From NCBI RefSeq assembly GCF_905233635.1, contig NZ_CAJODG010000057.1, forward strand, positions 1 through 11,980: a DNA stretch of 11,980 nucleotides. The letters are read 5' to 3'. The notes beneath the pieces are model-generated. The model was given only the letters and a program-made list of their open reading frames with translations, ran no database searches and was not told the origin of the DNA. Shown in pieces: positions 5,921 to 11,980 of the stretch. This stretch comes from Selenomonas sp. AE3005. Its GTDB lineage: Bacteria; Bacillota; Negativicutes; Selenomonadales; Selenomonadaceae. Each line of letters starts with the position of its first letter. The stretch's first letter is position 1. The position numbers and the translations under genes were made by a program.

Positions 5921-5963
5921 AAAAGGCCCCGGCATACACGGATTTATGTATGCTGGGGCTTTT
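5921..5963. terminator. Bidirectional terminator between convergent transcripts
   Basis: AAAAGGCCCCGGCATACA (5921-5938) pairs with 5947-5963 apart from one G-U pair and one bulged base, with a GC-rich core and T runs on both outer sides. It serves the + strand gene at 5644-5913 and the long - strand operon ending at 6035. Confidence 0.85.
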
Positions 5964-6034
5964 GCTGTCTACTGATGGCAGTGCTGCTCCGTGACAGTTT
6001 CCTTACACGCTAAGAAACCGGTGGTTTACGGCCC

Positions 6035-6832
6035 TTAGTGCGGCTTAGCATAGGCTGGATTAGCTTTGCGCACCCCATAGAATTTTTGCAGATATAGGAA
6101 TGCCTCTCTAACCATAGGCGGCATATCCACGTGGGCGATGAAATTCTTGCCTTTGGGGCCATAGCCGTCAGGAGTATCCTGTAGCCGCTGTGCATCGCCC
6201 ATAAGCAATTCCACATATCGGTCCATATCCCACATGCCTGCTGGAACGCCTTCATAGGCCAGGCCCTTTTCGTTGCCTGTTACCTTCACCTTGTAGGCAG
6301 CGTAGTTTACCACCAGCCCCGCACCTGCATGATGCCGCCAGCCAGCTTCCATGCGTCTTTGCATAGTGGCATCCTGTACCATCAGCACGCTGTCATGGGG
6401 AAGTTTTTCCCTTTCCAACAGAGAAATCAAGAATGTGATGTTATTGCCGCAGTTAGTGGATTCCTTCTCCAAGTAATCTGCCGCCAGACCATGCTTCTCT
6501 TGGAGGTACTCATTGAAAAGCTCCGCCTCACAAGCGTCAGAAGGAACTTTCCTGCCCAAACAGGCCGCCATTTTCCTCTGCAATGTCTCCGTTGTATGCC
6601 CTGCTCCACCTACTATTATGTATTTTTCGGCCAGCTGTTTTTTCATAATCTCCGCAAAGACTTCACCGCCAGCCAGTATACTGCCGCCAAAAAGCACGGC
6701 CACATCTACCCGTGGAATATGGTACTTATCCTCTAAGGCTGCTGTAGTCAGTTTATCGATATCCCTCGGCCCGCAGAAATTGCCCAAAATATTGACAGCC
6801 TCTGCAATTTTTGCCATTTCTTCTTGCCCCAT
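6035..6832 (-). CDS. ydcF: YdcF family protein (DUF218 domain)
   Basis: At 265 residues the protein matches E. coli YdcF (266 aa) along most of its length. Shared blocks are DVAVLFGGSIL (residues about 43-53), YIIVGGAGHTTETL (71-84), the ESTNCGNN motif (124-131), MVQDATMQRRMEAGWRHH (151-168) and the C-terminal DGYGPKGKNFIAHVDMP. The DUF218 fold is a Rossmann-like domain. E. coli YdcF has been reported to bind S-adenosylmethionine, but its reaction is not established. Some DUF218 proteins act on cell-envelope substrates, whereas this one has no signal peptide or membrane helix and should be cytoplasmic. ATG 6832 has GGAG 4 bases and AAGGA 9 bases upstream. It is the last gene of the operon, 18 bases after the esterase stop. 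Confidence 0.85.
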   Translation of the reverse strand: MGQEEMAKIAEAVNILGNFCGPRDIDKLTTAALEDKYHIPRVDVAVLFGGSILAGGEVFAEIMKKQLAEKYIIVGGAGHTTETLQRKMAACLGRKVPSDACEAELFNEYLQEKHGLAADYLEKESTNCGNNITFLISLLEREKLPHDSVLMVQDATMQRRMEAGWRHHAGAGLVVNYAAYKVKVTGNEKGLAYEGVPAGMWDMDRYVELLMGDAQRLQDTPDGYGPKGKNFIAHVDMPPMVREAFLYLQKFYGVRKANPAYAKPH

Positions 6833-6850
6833 AACGCTCCGTCCTTTACA

Positions 6851-7471
6851 CTACTTCAGCAGCCTGGCAAAGGCCCTGGCAGTCCTAAGCTCCGGTTCCT
6901 TAAAATGGCCGCCCTTATTCCACTCCAGCGTGCAGTCGATGCCATGTTCCTTTAGCCATGCATATCCGTCCCTAATGCAGTCCCCGACTTTGGCCATAAC
7001 AGCATTCTTGGTCATCTCTTCCTTATCTCCAAGGCTGAGATATACGTTTGGGCATTGAATCGTATTGTCCTTCATGTAGTCAACAAATCCCGGAAACCAG
7101 ATGGATGGTGAAGCTGCTGCGATGCCCACGAATTTATCGGTTTGGTAAGCTGCCCAAAGGGAAAACAGAGCCGCCAGGGAATAGCCGCCTAGACAATAAA
7201 CCTTGTCCTCATCCTGACACAACTCCAATATCTTAGTCAGCGTTTCCCTCGCACCGTTGCCGAAATCATCTTTTCCAAAAACCGCAGGTGCCGGCCAAGG
7301 GGATAAATCTTGATTCCAGTCATCCACCTTGACCGCCAGAAGGCGAAATTCTTTGTTTGCCAGCCTTCGAATTTCGGCCACTTCTGCCTCAAGTCCTGCC
7401 AAATCATGGTCACCAACCGGCTGGACCAGAACAACATCAGCCTGAAGATTACCATACTCGTATATACACAT
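6851..7471 (-). CDS. Alpha/beta hydrolase, esterase-like (206 aa)
   Basis: A complete candidate catalytic triad is visible from ATG 7471: Ser98 in the nucleophile elbow (GGYSLAAL), Asp149 in LSLGDKEE and His189 in KGGHFKEP. These motifs and the small size fit esterase-D-like serine hydrolases; the substrate is unknown. There is no signal peptide, so it is cytoplasmic. AGGAG, which overlaps the end of the methyltransferase gene, lies 7 bases before ATG 7471 and 4 bases before ATG 7474, so the second ATG is slightly preferred. An extension to an upstream start near 7525 would overlap the methyltransferase and is unlikely. The tight junction indicates cotranscription and probable translational coupling. 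Confidence 0.8.
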   Translation of the reverse strand: MCIYEYGNLQADVVLVQPVGDHDLAGLEAEVAEIRRLANKEFRLLAVKVDDWNQDLSPWPAPAVFGKDDFGNGARETLTKILELCQDEDKVYCLGGYSLAALFSLWAAYQTDKFVGIAAASPSIWFPGFVDYMKDNTIQCPNVYLSLGDKEEMTKNAVMAKVGDCIRDGYAWLKEHGIDCTLEWNKGGHFKEPELRTARAFARLLK

Positions 7472-7481
7472 CATGAATCTC

Positions 7482-8234
7482 CTAGAATTTCGTGGCGAAA
7501 ACACCAAATAACGGTGTTTCTCCATACAGCAGCCGTTCCTTTTCGTCCCAAAGCCTTTCCGTCAGGTCAAATTCTGCGTGTACTTCGCCAAAGCCCATGC
7601 TGCGAAGCAGTTCCACATCCCAATAGGGACGCTTCGTGCCGCTTAGAGGCAGCTGCAGCGGGTCGAGGGGTTCCGTAACCTCATCAGCAGTCTCCAGAGC
7701 ATCGCCATACTGACTCAGGCATTCCTGCCGCCTGTTCTCTGCCCGCCTAGCCATCTCCTCATCATACAGGGGCATATTCCAATTGGCGTCAAACAGCAAT
7801 AAGCGGCCCCCTGGTCGTAGCAATTTCTGGCATTCTTCGTAGACCTGCCAGGGATGGGACAAAGTCCAGGTAACATTGCGGCTCACGATAACATCAAAGG
7901 AGCTTGCGGCAAAATCCAAATGGTTGATATCCATTTGCTGCAAGTCTACACTTACCCCGGTCAAGCCAATCAGCTGTCGTGCCTGAGCCAACATGCCCTC
8001 AGCACAGTCTACAGCCGTCACTTCCAGCCCCATTTTGGCCAGGATGATAGAGAAAAAGGCCGGACCACAGCCTAGGTCCAGCACCCTATGAGTGTCAGCG
8101 GGCATCTTTTCCCGCAAAAGCTTCTGCCATGCCTCCACACGAAAACTGGCCAGTTCATCCTGTATGATATTGCCATAATTCTCCGCGTCCTGAGACCAAT
8201 AACGGGCCATACTTTCTATGTCCATTTTCGTCAC
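7482..8234 (-). CDS. Class I SAM-dependent methyltransferase (250 aa)
   Basis: The Rossmann methyltransferase motifs are in order: motif I VLDLGCGPAFF (residues 51-61), the acidic end of strand 2 in EVTAVDCAEGML (71-82), DINHLDF (motif III region, about 102), SFDVIVSRN (112-120) and the KLLRPGGRLLLFDAN stretch (138-152). The C-terminal 90 residues are a variable cap that should set substrate choice (RPYWDVELLRSMGF, LLYGETPLFGVFATK). It resembles small-molecule methyltransferases of the Methyltransf_11/25 type; the acceptor cannot be told. GTG 8234 is preferred because AAGGA, overlapping the sfsA stop, lies 5 bases upstream. ATG 8225 is too far from it. It is linked to sfsA (8 bases) and the esterase (7-10 bases). 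Confidence 0.85.
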   Translation of the reverse strand: MTKMDIESMARYWSQDAENYGNIIQDELASFRVEAWQKLLREKMPADTHRVLDLGCGPAFFSIILAKMGLEVTAVDCAEGMLAQARQLIGLTGVSVDLQQMDINHLDFAASSFDVIVSRNVTWTLSHPWQVYEECQKLLRPGGRLLLFDANWNMPLYDEEMARRAENRRQECLSQYGDALETADEVTEPLDPLQLPLSGTKRPYWDVELLRSMGFGEVHAEFDLTERLWDEKERLLYGETPLFGVFATKF

Positions 8235-8242
8235 CCATATCC

Positions 8243-8917
8243 TTACAAATCTGCACTTATCCTTGAGTTATCAATAGTTAAACAATCCATCTCGGTATTA
8301 CATCCGAGTAAAATTATTTTAACTCCGGCAGCCTTTGCTTCTTCCAATGCTTCACCAAAGGCTGGATGTGTTTCGATATTAGCCCGTACTTCCTTTACTT
8401 GGGGCATCTGGATGACAAAGGCTAATCCACACCAGAAACCTTCCTGCCGTGCCCTGATTAACTCACGAATGTGCTTTACGCCCCGTTCTGTAGGAGCGTC
8501 AGGAAAATAGCCAATGCCATCCTTTTCCAAAGTACAACCTTTAACTTCCAGCAGGTATTTCTTCCCCTGTCGCTCCATATAGAAATCAATACGGGAATCC
8601 CCATATTTGTACTCCGGCTTGACGTAGTCAAAGTTTTGCCCTGCCAGCCATTCCTGCACAATTTTGTTGGGTGCTTGACTATCGATATTGACAAGCCCCA
8701 GCCCTGTCTTTTCCACCGCAATCAAATCATAGCGTGTCTTGCGATTGGGGTTATCGGCCTCGGATAAGATTACCTTCACACCGGGCAGAAGCAGTTCCCG
8801 GCATCGACCCGTGTTCTTCACATGAACCGTTTCGACGCTTCCATCCACCTCGACTTTAGCCACAAAGCGATTAGGACGTTCAAGAAATTTAGCTTCTTTT
8901 GTCTTTGGATATTTCAT
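8243..8917 (-). CDS. sfsA: SfsA family DNA/RNA nuclease
   Basis: The protein (224 aa from ATG 8917) aligns with SfsA along its length: FLERPNRFVAKVEV at the start, VHVKNTGRCRELLLPG, YDLIAVEK, KYGDSRIDFYME, YLLEVKGCTL and YFPDAPTERGVKHIREL. The Asp of RIDF and the Glu/Lys of LEVKG form the PD-(D/E)XK nuclease core. SfsA was first described in E. coli as a sugar-fermentation stimulation protein and has an OB-fold N-terminus that binds nucleic acid. ATG 8917 is favoured over ATG 8926 because GGAAAG then lies 9 bases upstream. It is 81 bases after the preceding gene, the largest gap in the operon, and its stop forms part of the ribosome site of the methyltransferase. Confidence 0.9.
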   Translation of the reverse strand: MKYPKTKEAKFLERPNRFVAKVEVDGSVETVHVKNTGRCRELLLPGVKVILSEADNPNRKTRYDLIAVEKTGLGLVNIDSQAPNKIVQEWLAGQNFDYVKPEYKYGDSRIDFYMERQGKKYLLEVKGCTLEKDGIGYFPDAPTERGVKHIRELIRARQEGFWCGLAFVIQMPQVKEVRANIETHPAFGEALEEAKAAGVKIILLGCNTEMDCLTIDNSRISADL

Positions 8918-8998
8918 CAACACCATCTTTCCAGCCGCCTAATGCCATCAATTCCTTTTCTGTAGTTTCACCGGGCCTATGGTAATTAGGAGCACCAA

Positions 8999-9526
8999 TC
9001 AAAAATCCTTCATATGAGCCGCCATAACAGCTGGCAGGGGTTCAACATCACCATGGCATTCAACGACATAATCTGCCGCTGCCCATTGCAAAGACTGAGC
9101 CATTTCCTTATGCAGGCCCAGCTGTTTTCTGTTGCCAGACTTGGTAAAAATCACAGGCTCTGATAAATAACGTTCTACAAATTCCTCTGTGGCTCCATAA
9201 GCCATCAATGTAGTACGGACAGCCTTTTTTACCTCGTTGACAAAATCCTTATAGGTTGCCGCCCTTGCGGCAATAATTACTGCTGGTGCATGGGAAACAT
9301 TATTGGTCAACAGCACCGAATTACGGATTACCTTAAATCCTGGGATTTTGTTGGCATCCGTATACTGGGAATGATTTTGGTCAAAGGGGTGAATATTGGC
9401 ATGCCAGGCAAAAAAGTCATTGAGGCTGCCTGCATTTTCATTTTGGGCCTGAATGGCCTCCAAATCCGCTATCTCCACGTATTTATTTATCTTAGCCTGC
9501 AAGGCCGCTGTGCATTGTATAAGCAT
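8999..9526 (-). CDS. DUF6933-like protein (175 aa)
   Basis: The N-terminal LIQCTAALQAKI, the FFAWHANI block, a hydrophobic strand where relatives have VLVNDxTRY (here SVLLTNNVSHAPAVII), the AVRTTLMAYG helix and VIFTKSGNRKQLGLHKEMAQ match my recollection of the DUF6933 family, whose function is unknown. The C-terminal 30 residues are an addition relative to the core. ATG 9526 is chosen because the family begins MLIQCT and GGAGGG lies about 10 bases upstream. This start overlaps the end of the preceding hydrolase gene by 40 bases in a different frame, suggesting coupled translation. The protein is soluble, with no catalytic motif that I can name. Confidence 0.65.
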   Translation of the reverse strand: MLIQCTAALQAKINKYVEIADLEAIQAQNENAGSLNDFFAWHANIHPFDQNHSQYTDANKIPGFKVIRNSVLLTNNVSHAPAVIIAARAATYKDFVNEVKKAVRTTLMAYGATEEFVERYLSEPVIFTKSGNRKQLGLHKEMAQSLQWAAADYVVECHGDVEPLPAVMAAHMKDF

Positions 9527-10122
9527 TCCGTATTTTCCCTCCGAATCCAATCATCCAAAAATGCCATTTGTTCCTCCGTATGAAACCAATGCTCTCCATT
9601 TTCCATAACCGTCAGCCCTGCATGATACTTTTCTGCAAAATCCTTCATCGTTGCCAGCGATGTCAGCTGGTCTTTTTCGCCGTACAGAATCTGCGTCGGC
9701 ACATTCCATTTGATGGGATGGCTTCTGACGTAGTTCAGATATTCCCAGGATAAATCCTCGCCAAATTCGGTATATATTATTCCCTGGGCTTCCAGTTCCG
9801 CCTCCGTCACATTAGCCCATTTCATCATGTCCACAATCAGCTTTTCCATATCCACGATGGGCGAAATAAAATAGGCCTTCTGGATAAGCCCGTCTATTTC
9901 CGCATTCATGCTGAAAAATGCCCCTATGCTGTTGGCAATCAGGCAAATGTCTTCATACTTTCTCGCCAGTTCATCCACTGCTGACCGAATTTCCTGCCCC
10001 GTTTCCCAGGGTGAAAAGGTCTGGTAATCCAGTCCGATTACTTCATCCCCGGGGAACAGCGGCTTGTAGTGCTCGCTTTCCTCAGCACTTCCACCTTTGC
10101 CATGTACGTACAATATCTGCAT
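9487..10122 (-). CDS. Alpha/beta hydrolase (211 aa)
   Basis: The protein opens with a strand and oxyanion-type loop (ILYVHGKGGS, residues 3-12). It has a nucleophile elbow ANSIGAFF with Ser65, an acid residue Asp150 in LYGEKDQLT, and a histidine in GEHWFH (His177 or His180), giving a full alpha/beta hydrolase triad. The elbow is Ala-Asn-Ser-Ile-Gly rather than the commoner Gly-x-Ser-x-Gly, still acceptable for the fold. A cap between residues 90 and 140 is mostly helical. The substrate is unknown. ATG 10122 has GGAG 7 bases upstream and follows the YjbR gene after 20 bases. The last 13 residues overlap the start of the DUF6933-like gene and look unconserved (CLYNAQRPCRLR). Confidence 0.8.
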   Translation of the reverse strand: MQILYVHGKGGSAEESEHYKPLFPGDEVIGLDYQTFSPWETGQEIRSAVDELARKYEDICLIANSIGAFFSMNAEIDGLIQKAYFISPIVDMEKLIVDMMKWANVTEAELEAQGIIYTEFGEDLSWEYLNYVRSHPIKWNVPTQILYGEKDQLTSLATMKDFAEKYHAGLTVMENGEHWFHTEEQMAFLDDWIRRENTECLYNAQRPCRLR

Positions 10123-10141
10123 TTTCTCTCTCCACTATCAA

Positions 10142-10837
10142 TCAATGCCGTTTCTTCGGCTGGGACAAGGCGAAGCTCGCATCAATTCTTCGCTGAAGCT
10201 CATCCATCGGTACACTTCCGTCCAAACATATCGTATACCAGTATTTCCGATTCATGTGCCAGCCGGGAAAATACCGCTTCCCATCCACTAAGGAAGCCAC
10301 TTGCTCTGCCGTGCCGTGCAAATCCATAATGCGAATAGGCAGGCTGCCACCAAGCCCAATCTTACTAGGATGTACCTTCATAAATACCGCATACCACTTC
10401 TTCGTGAGCTGGGAACGGATAACTGCCGCATCCATATCCTTCCACGGATATTCGATTTCGTCACCATAAGTTTCCTGCACATAACGCAGGAGCTCTTCCA
10501 CATATCCTCCATGAAAGCTACCATGCTCACCACACGCCTCGCCTATACGGTCAAGCACTGCCTGATAAGCGGCCCGGACCTCTCCCACAAAGGCTCCCTT
10601 GGCATTTTCCACCAGATGCAGCACATAGGGCTCATCCGACTCCGTATCCATCAGCAGGGTTGACACAAGGCCCTTATTGCTGACCTTTACATGAAGCTTA
10701 AAACTTCCCGCTAGCAACTCATCTGCGTAGAAATAGACGTCTCCATCACGAATAAAACCAAACGGCTCCAATTTATTTGCCAGCAATTTCGGTATTTCTC
10801 CGACTGCCAGTTCATGCCATACATCTGTCTCTCTCAT
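10142..10837 (-). CDS. MmcQ/YjbR family protein with an extra N-terminal domain (231 aa)
   Basis: The C-terminal half (about residues 120-228) carries the YjbR pattern: YPWKDMDAAVIRSQLTKKWYAVFM, then IRIMDLHG, VASLVDGKRYFPGWHMNRKYWYTICLDG and ELQRRIDASFAL. YjbR has a CyaY-like fold and is named a DNA-binding protein, though its role is poorly known. The N-terminal half (FGFIRDGDVYFYADE, FKLHVKVSNKGL, YVLHLVENAKGAFVGEVR) looks like a second related or companion domain, as in longer family members. ATG 10837 is chosen because it overlaps the preceding stop as ATGA, a standard sign of coupled translation. An upstream in-frame start near 10870 would add residues inside the YeaO-like gene and is unlikely. 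Confidence 0.8.
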   Translation of the reverse strand: MRETDVWHELAVGEIPKLLANKLEPFGFIRDGDVYFYADELLAGSFKLHVKVSNKGLVSTLLMDTESDEPYVLHLVENAKGAFVGEVRAAYQAVLDRIGEACGEHGSFHGGYVEELLRYVQETYGDEIEYPWKDMDAAVIRSQLTKKWYAVFMKVHPSKIGLGGSLPIRIMDLHGTAEQVASLVDGKRYFPGWHMNRKYWYTICLDGSVPMDELQRRIDASFALSQPKKRH

Positions 10838-11214
10838 TGATATTTTTTCCTCAGTTGACGTTTCAGCCATTCCCTAAGAACCATGGCATGATTCTCCTGC
10901 TCATTCTTTGCCGCAAATACCAGCGTCAGATTCTGTGATTTCAGCAAGGTCTGGCATTTACCCACAAACTCCTCCGCAACTTTATTTCCATCCAGTTCTT
11001 CGATATAAGCCTGGGAAAACCCTTCGAAGGGCATTTCTCCCTGATGATAAAGCTTGCGTATTTCCGTACTGGGCGTGATTTCCTTGGCCCACTCGTCAAG
11101 ATGAGCCGCTTCCTTTTTTATTCCTCTGGGCCAGAGCCTGTCCACCAGCACCCTGTAACCATCCTGTTCTTCATGGGGCTCATATATACGCTTTAATAAT
11201 ATTTCGTGAGTCAT
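10834..11214 (-). CDS. yeaO: DUF488 family protein, YeaO-like (126 aa)
   Basis: The protein matches E. coli YeaO (115 aa) nearly end to end: LLKRIYEPHEEQDGYRVLVD, RLWPRGIKKE, LDEWAKEITPSTEIRKLYH, LTLVFAAKNEQENHAMVLREWL. The DUF488 family is widespread and its activity is not established. The RLWPRG and AAKN motifs line a putative active or binding site. It is cytoplasmic. ATG 11214 has AGAAGG, overlapping the end of the acetyltransferase gene, 9 bases upstream. Its stop TGA shares bases with the next start. The C-terminus is about ten residues longer than YeaO and basic (LKRQLRKKYQ). Confidence 0.85.
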   Translation of the reverse strand: MTHEILLKRIYEPHEEQDGYRVLVDRLWPRGIKKEAAHLDEWAKEITPSTEIRKLYHQGEMPFEGFSQAYIEELDGNKVAEEFVGKCQTLLKSQNLTLVFAAKNEQENHAMVLREWLKRQLRKKYQ

Positions 11215-11220
11215 AATTCT

Positions 11221-11682
11221 TTACCTTCTTACATAGCGAGACCCTTCCTCGCCCATGATTCCACTGGGAACAAAGCCACATTTTGCCAAAACACGCTGCG
11301 AAGCTGTATTATCCTGCTCTGTTTCGGCCTCTACACGCAATACTCCAGCCTGCTTCAAAGCCCAATTCACAGCAGCTTTGACGGCTTCCGTAGCATAGCC
11401 CTGCCCTTGGAATTCATCGATGATACCATACCCTATTTCCGCGGAGCCATCTTCATTAAGCCCCTTGAAGGACAAATCTCCCACCTGCACTCCATCATGA
11501 CGTGTTACCAGCCAAATGGCATACCACTCTCCCTGCTCGGGATGGGCCAGATAGCCATCCAGCATTTCTTGATAGGCTTTTCTAATCTCCTCGTCAGTCT
11601 GCCTCTCGATAATCTTTTCCATTTCCGATTGTGAGGTTATATATAATCGTAGCCGTTCCGTTTCTAATTCTATACGCTTCAT
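11221..11682 (-). CDS. GNAT family N-acetyltransferase (153 aa)
   Basis: It has the GNAT order of elements: ETERLRLY at the N-terminus as in RimJ/RimL-type enzymes, VGDLSFKG (beta 4 region, about residues 67-74), AEIGYGIIDEFQGQGYATEAV (residues 81-101) with the acetyl-CoA pyrophosphate loop Q/G-x-G-Y-A, ALKQAGVLRVEAETEQDNTASQRVLAKCGF, and a short C-terminus. The acceptor (ribosomal protein, antibiotic or metabolite) cannot be told. ATG 11682 overlaps the TGA of the upstream chimeric frame (ATGA), and GGTGG lies 7 bases upstream. It is the first intact gene of the operon. Its natural upstream partner has been damaged by an IS256 element, so its present promoter may lie in that element or beyond the window. 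Confidence 0.8.
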   Translation of the reverse strand: MKRIELETERLRLYITSQSEMEKIIERQTDEEIRKAYQEMLDGYLAHPEQGEWYAIWLVTRHDGVQVGDLSFKGLNEDGSAEIGYGIIDEFQGQGYATEAVKAAVNWALKQAGVLRVEAETEQDNTASQRVLAKCGFVPSGIMGEEGSRYVRR

Positions 11683-11882
11683 AAATTATCCACCCGCTCC
11701 AACAAGTTGGTAAGCAAACTCTCCAGTTTAACCTTGAATTGCAGATTATCTTCATCTGAGCGTCTTAGCGGCCCTTTCAGATGATGCTTGCCTGATGCCC
11801 GGCGAGCCTTCTTGGCAAGGTGGCATTCCATCAGCAGCCTCTCAATGTTTTCGTTAGTATATTGCCAGCCATTCTGGTGCAT
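11679..11882 (-). pseudogene. C-terminal remainder of an unknown gene, fused to IS256 sequence
   Basis: The last 67 codons of the edge-spanning frame do not resemble a transposase. They are basic and helical (CHLAKKARRASGKHHLKGPLRRSDEDN) and end in a Leu-rich amphipathic helix (KLESLLTNLLERVDNL). The TGA overlaps the GNAT start, which suggests this was the natural upstream gene of the operon before its front was lost. ATG 11882 has no ribosome site, so it is probably translated, if at all, only as part of the fusion. I do not recognise the family. Confidence 0.45.
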
Positions 11883-11980
11883 CGGAAATGCTGCAGAAAT
11901 GGCCTCTTTCAGGCCAGTAAGCCCATCCGAACAGAGAATAAGAATATCCCTTACGCCACGGTTCTTGAGGCTGTTCAGGA
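11883..11980 (-). mobile_element. IS256-family transposase fragment running off the window edge
   Basis: Thirty-two residues read inward from the edge (LNSLKNRGVRDILILCSDGL, then TGLKEAISAAFP) match the IS256 (mutator-type, Transposase_mut) core, including the second Asp of the DDE triad in CSDGL. In intact elements the next block contains CIVHQ-type residues; here it is replaced in the same frame by unrelated sequence. The element is therefore truncated at about 11882. Its front part lies outside the window. Confidence 0.8.

Noticed and set aside
6329..7058. Long + strand frames opposite ydcF and the esterase gene
   Set aside because: The - strand proteins match known families along their length; the + frames are shadows.
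8889..9040. Tyrosine-recombinase-like ending (ELMALGGWKDG) in a - strand frame
   Set aside because: Only a few residues resemble an integrase end; no catalytic motif or attachment site is present.
9487..9526. Frameshift joining the hydrolase and the DUF6933-like gene
   Set aside because: Both proteins are complete for their families; the 40-base overlap is better read as coupled genes.

Overview
The window reads like a mid-GC bacterial chromosome segment, probably Bacillota. A Negativicutes/Selenomonas-type host is a guess from the general look of the proteins; no rRNA, tRNA or other taxonomic marker is present. It has two clearly different halves.

Left half (about 1-6000): accessory DNA, partly AT-rich and full of gene wreckage. 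In order it holds an upstream terminator, two small orphan genes on the + strand (97-300 and 396-770), and a strong terminator (871-914). Next is the C-terminal part of an AAA/DUF4143-type ATPase (987-1820) that has lost its ATPase half and is fused to a foreign leader with a Shine-Dalgarno-masking hairpin. A decayed IS21-family element follows (istA tail and internally deleted istB, 1858-2262). On the - strand come three tandem paralogues of an unrecognised family (2268-3729), the last of which carries an in-frame stop. A 340-base intergenic stretch (3807-4146) contains hairpins and three 18-bp heptamer-based repeats. A - strand pair follows: an HTH protein (4962-5489) and a coiled-coil protein (4147-4848). 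Divergent from the pair is a small + strand gene (5644-5913) resembling a free-standing HflX C-terminal domain, with a promoter placed so that its mRNA may be leaderless.

Right half (6035-11682): nine intact, closely packed - strand genes that look like one operon. In transcription order they are a GNAT acetyltransferase, a YeaO/DUF488 protein, a MmcQ/YjbR protein, an alpha/beta hydrolase, a DUF6933-like protein, SfsA nuclease, a SAM-dependent methyltransferase, an esterase-like alpha/beta hydrolase and a YdcF/DUF218 protein. Stops and starts overlap or lie within about 20 bases at nearly every junction; the exception is 81 bases before sfsA. A bidirectional terminator (5921-5963) separates this operon from the accessory half. 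Most of these enzymes belong to broad families with undefined substrates, so no single pathway can be read from the set.

At the right edge the operon runs into an IS256-family transposase fragment fused in frame to the C-terminal remainder of another gene, whose stop overlaps the GNAT start. The window is therefore flanked and punctuated by insertion-sequence debris. No CRISPR array, tRNA, rRNA or intact mobile element was seen.
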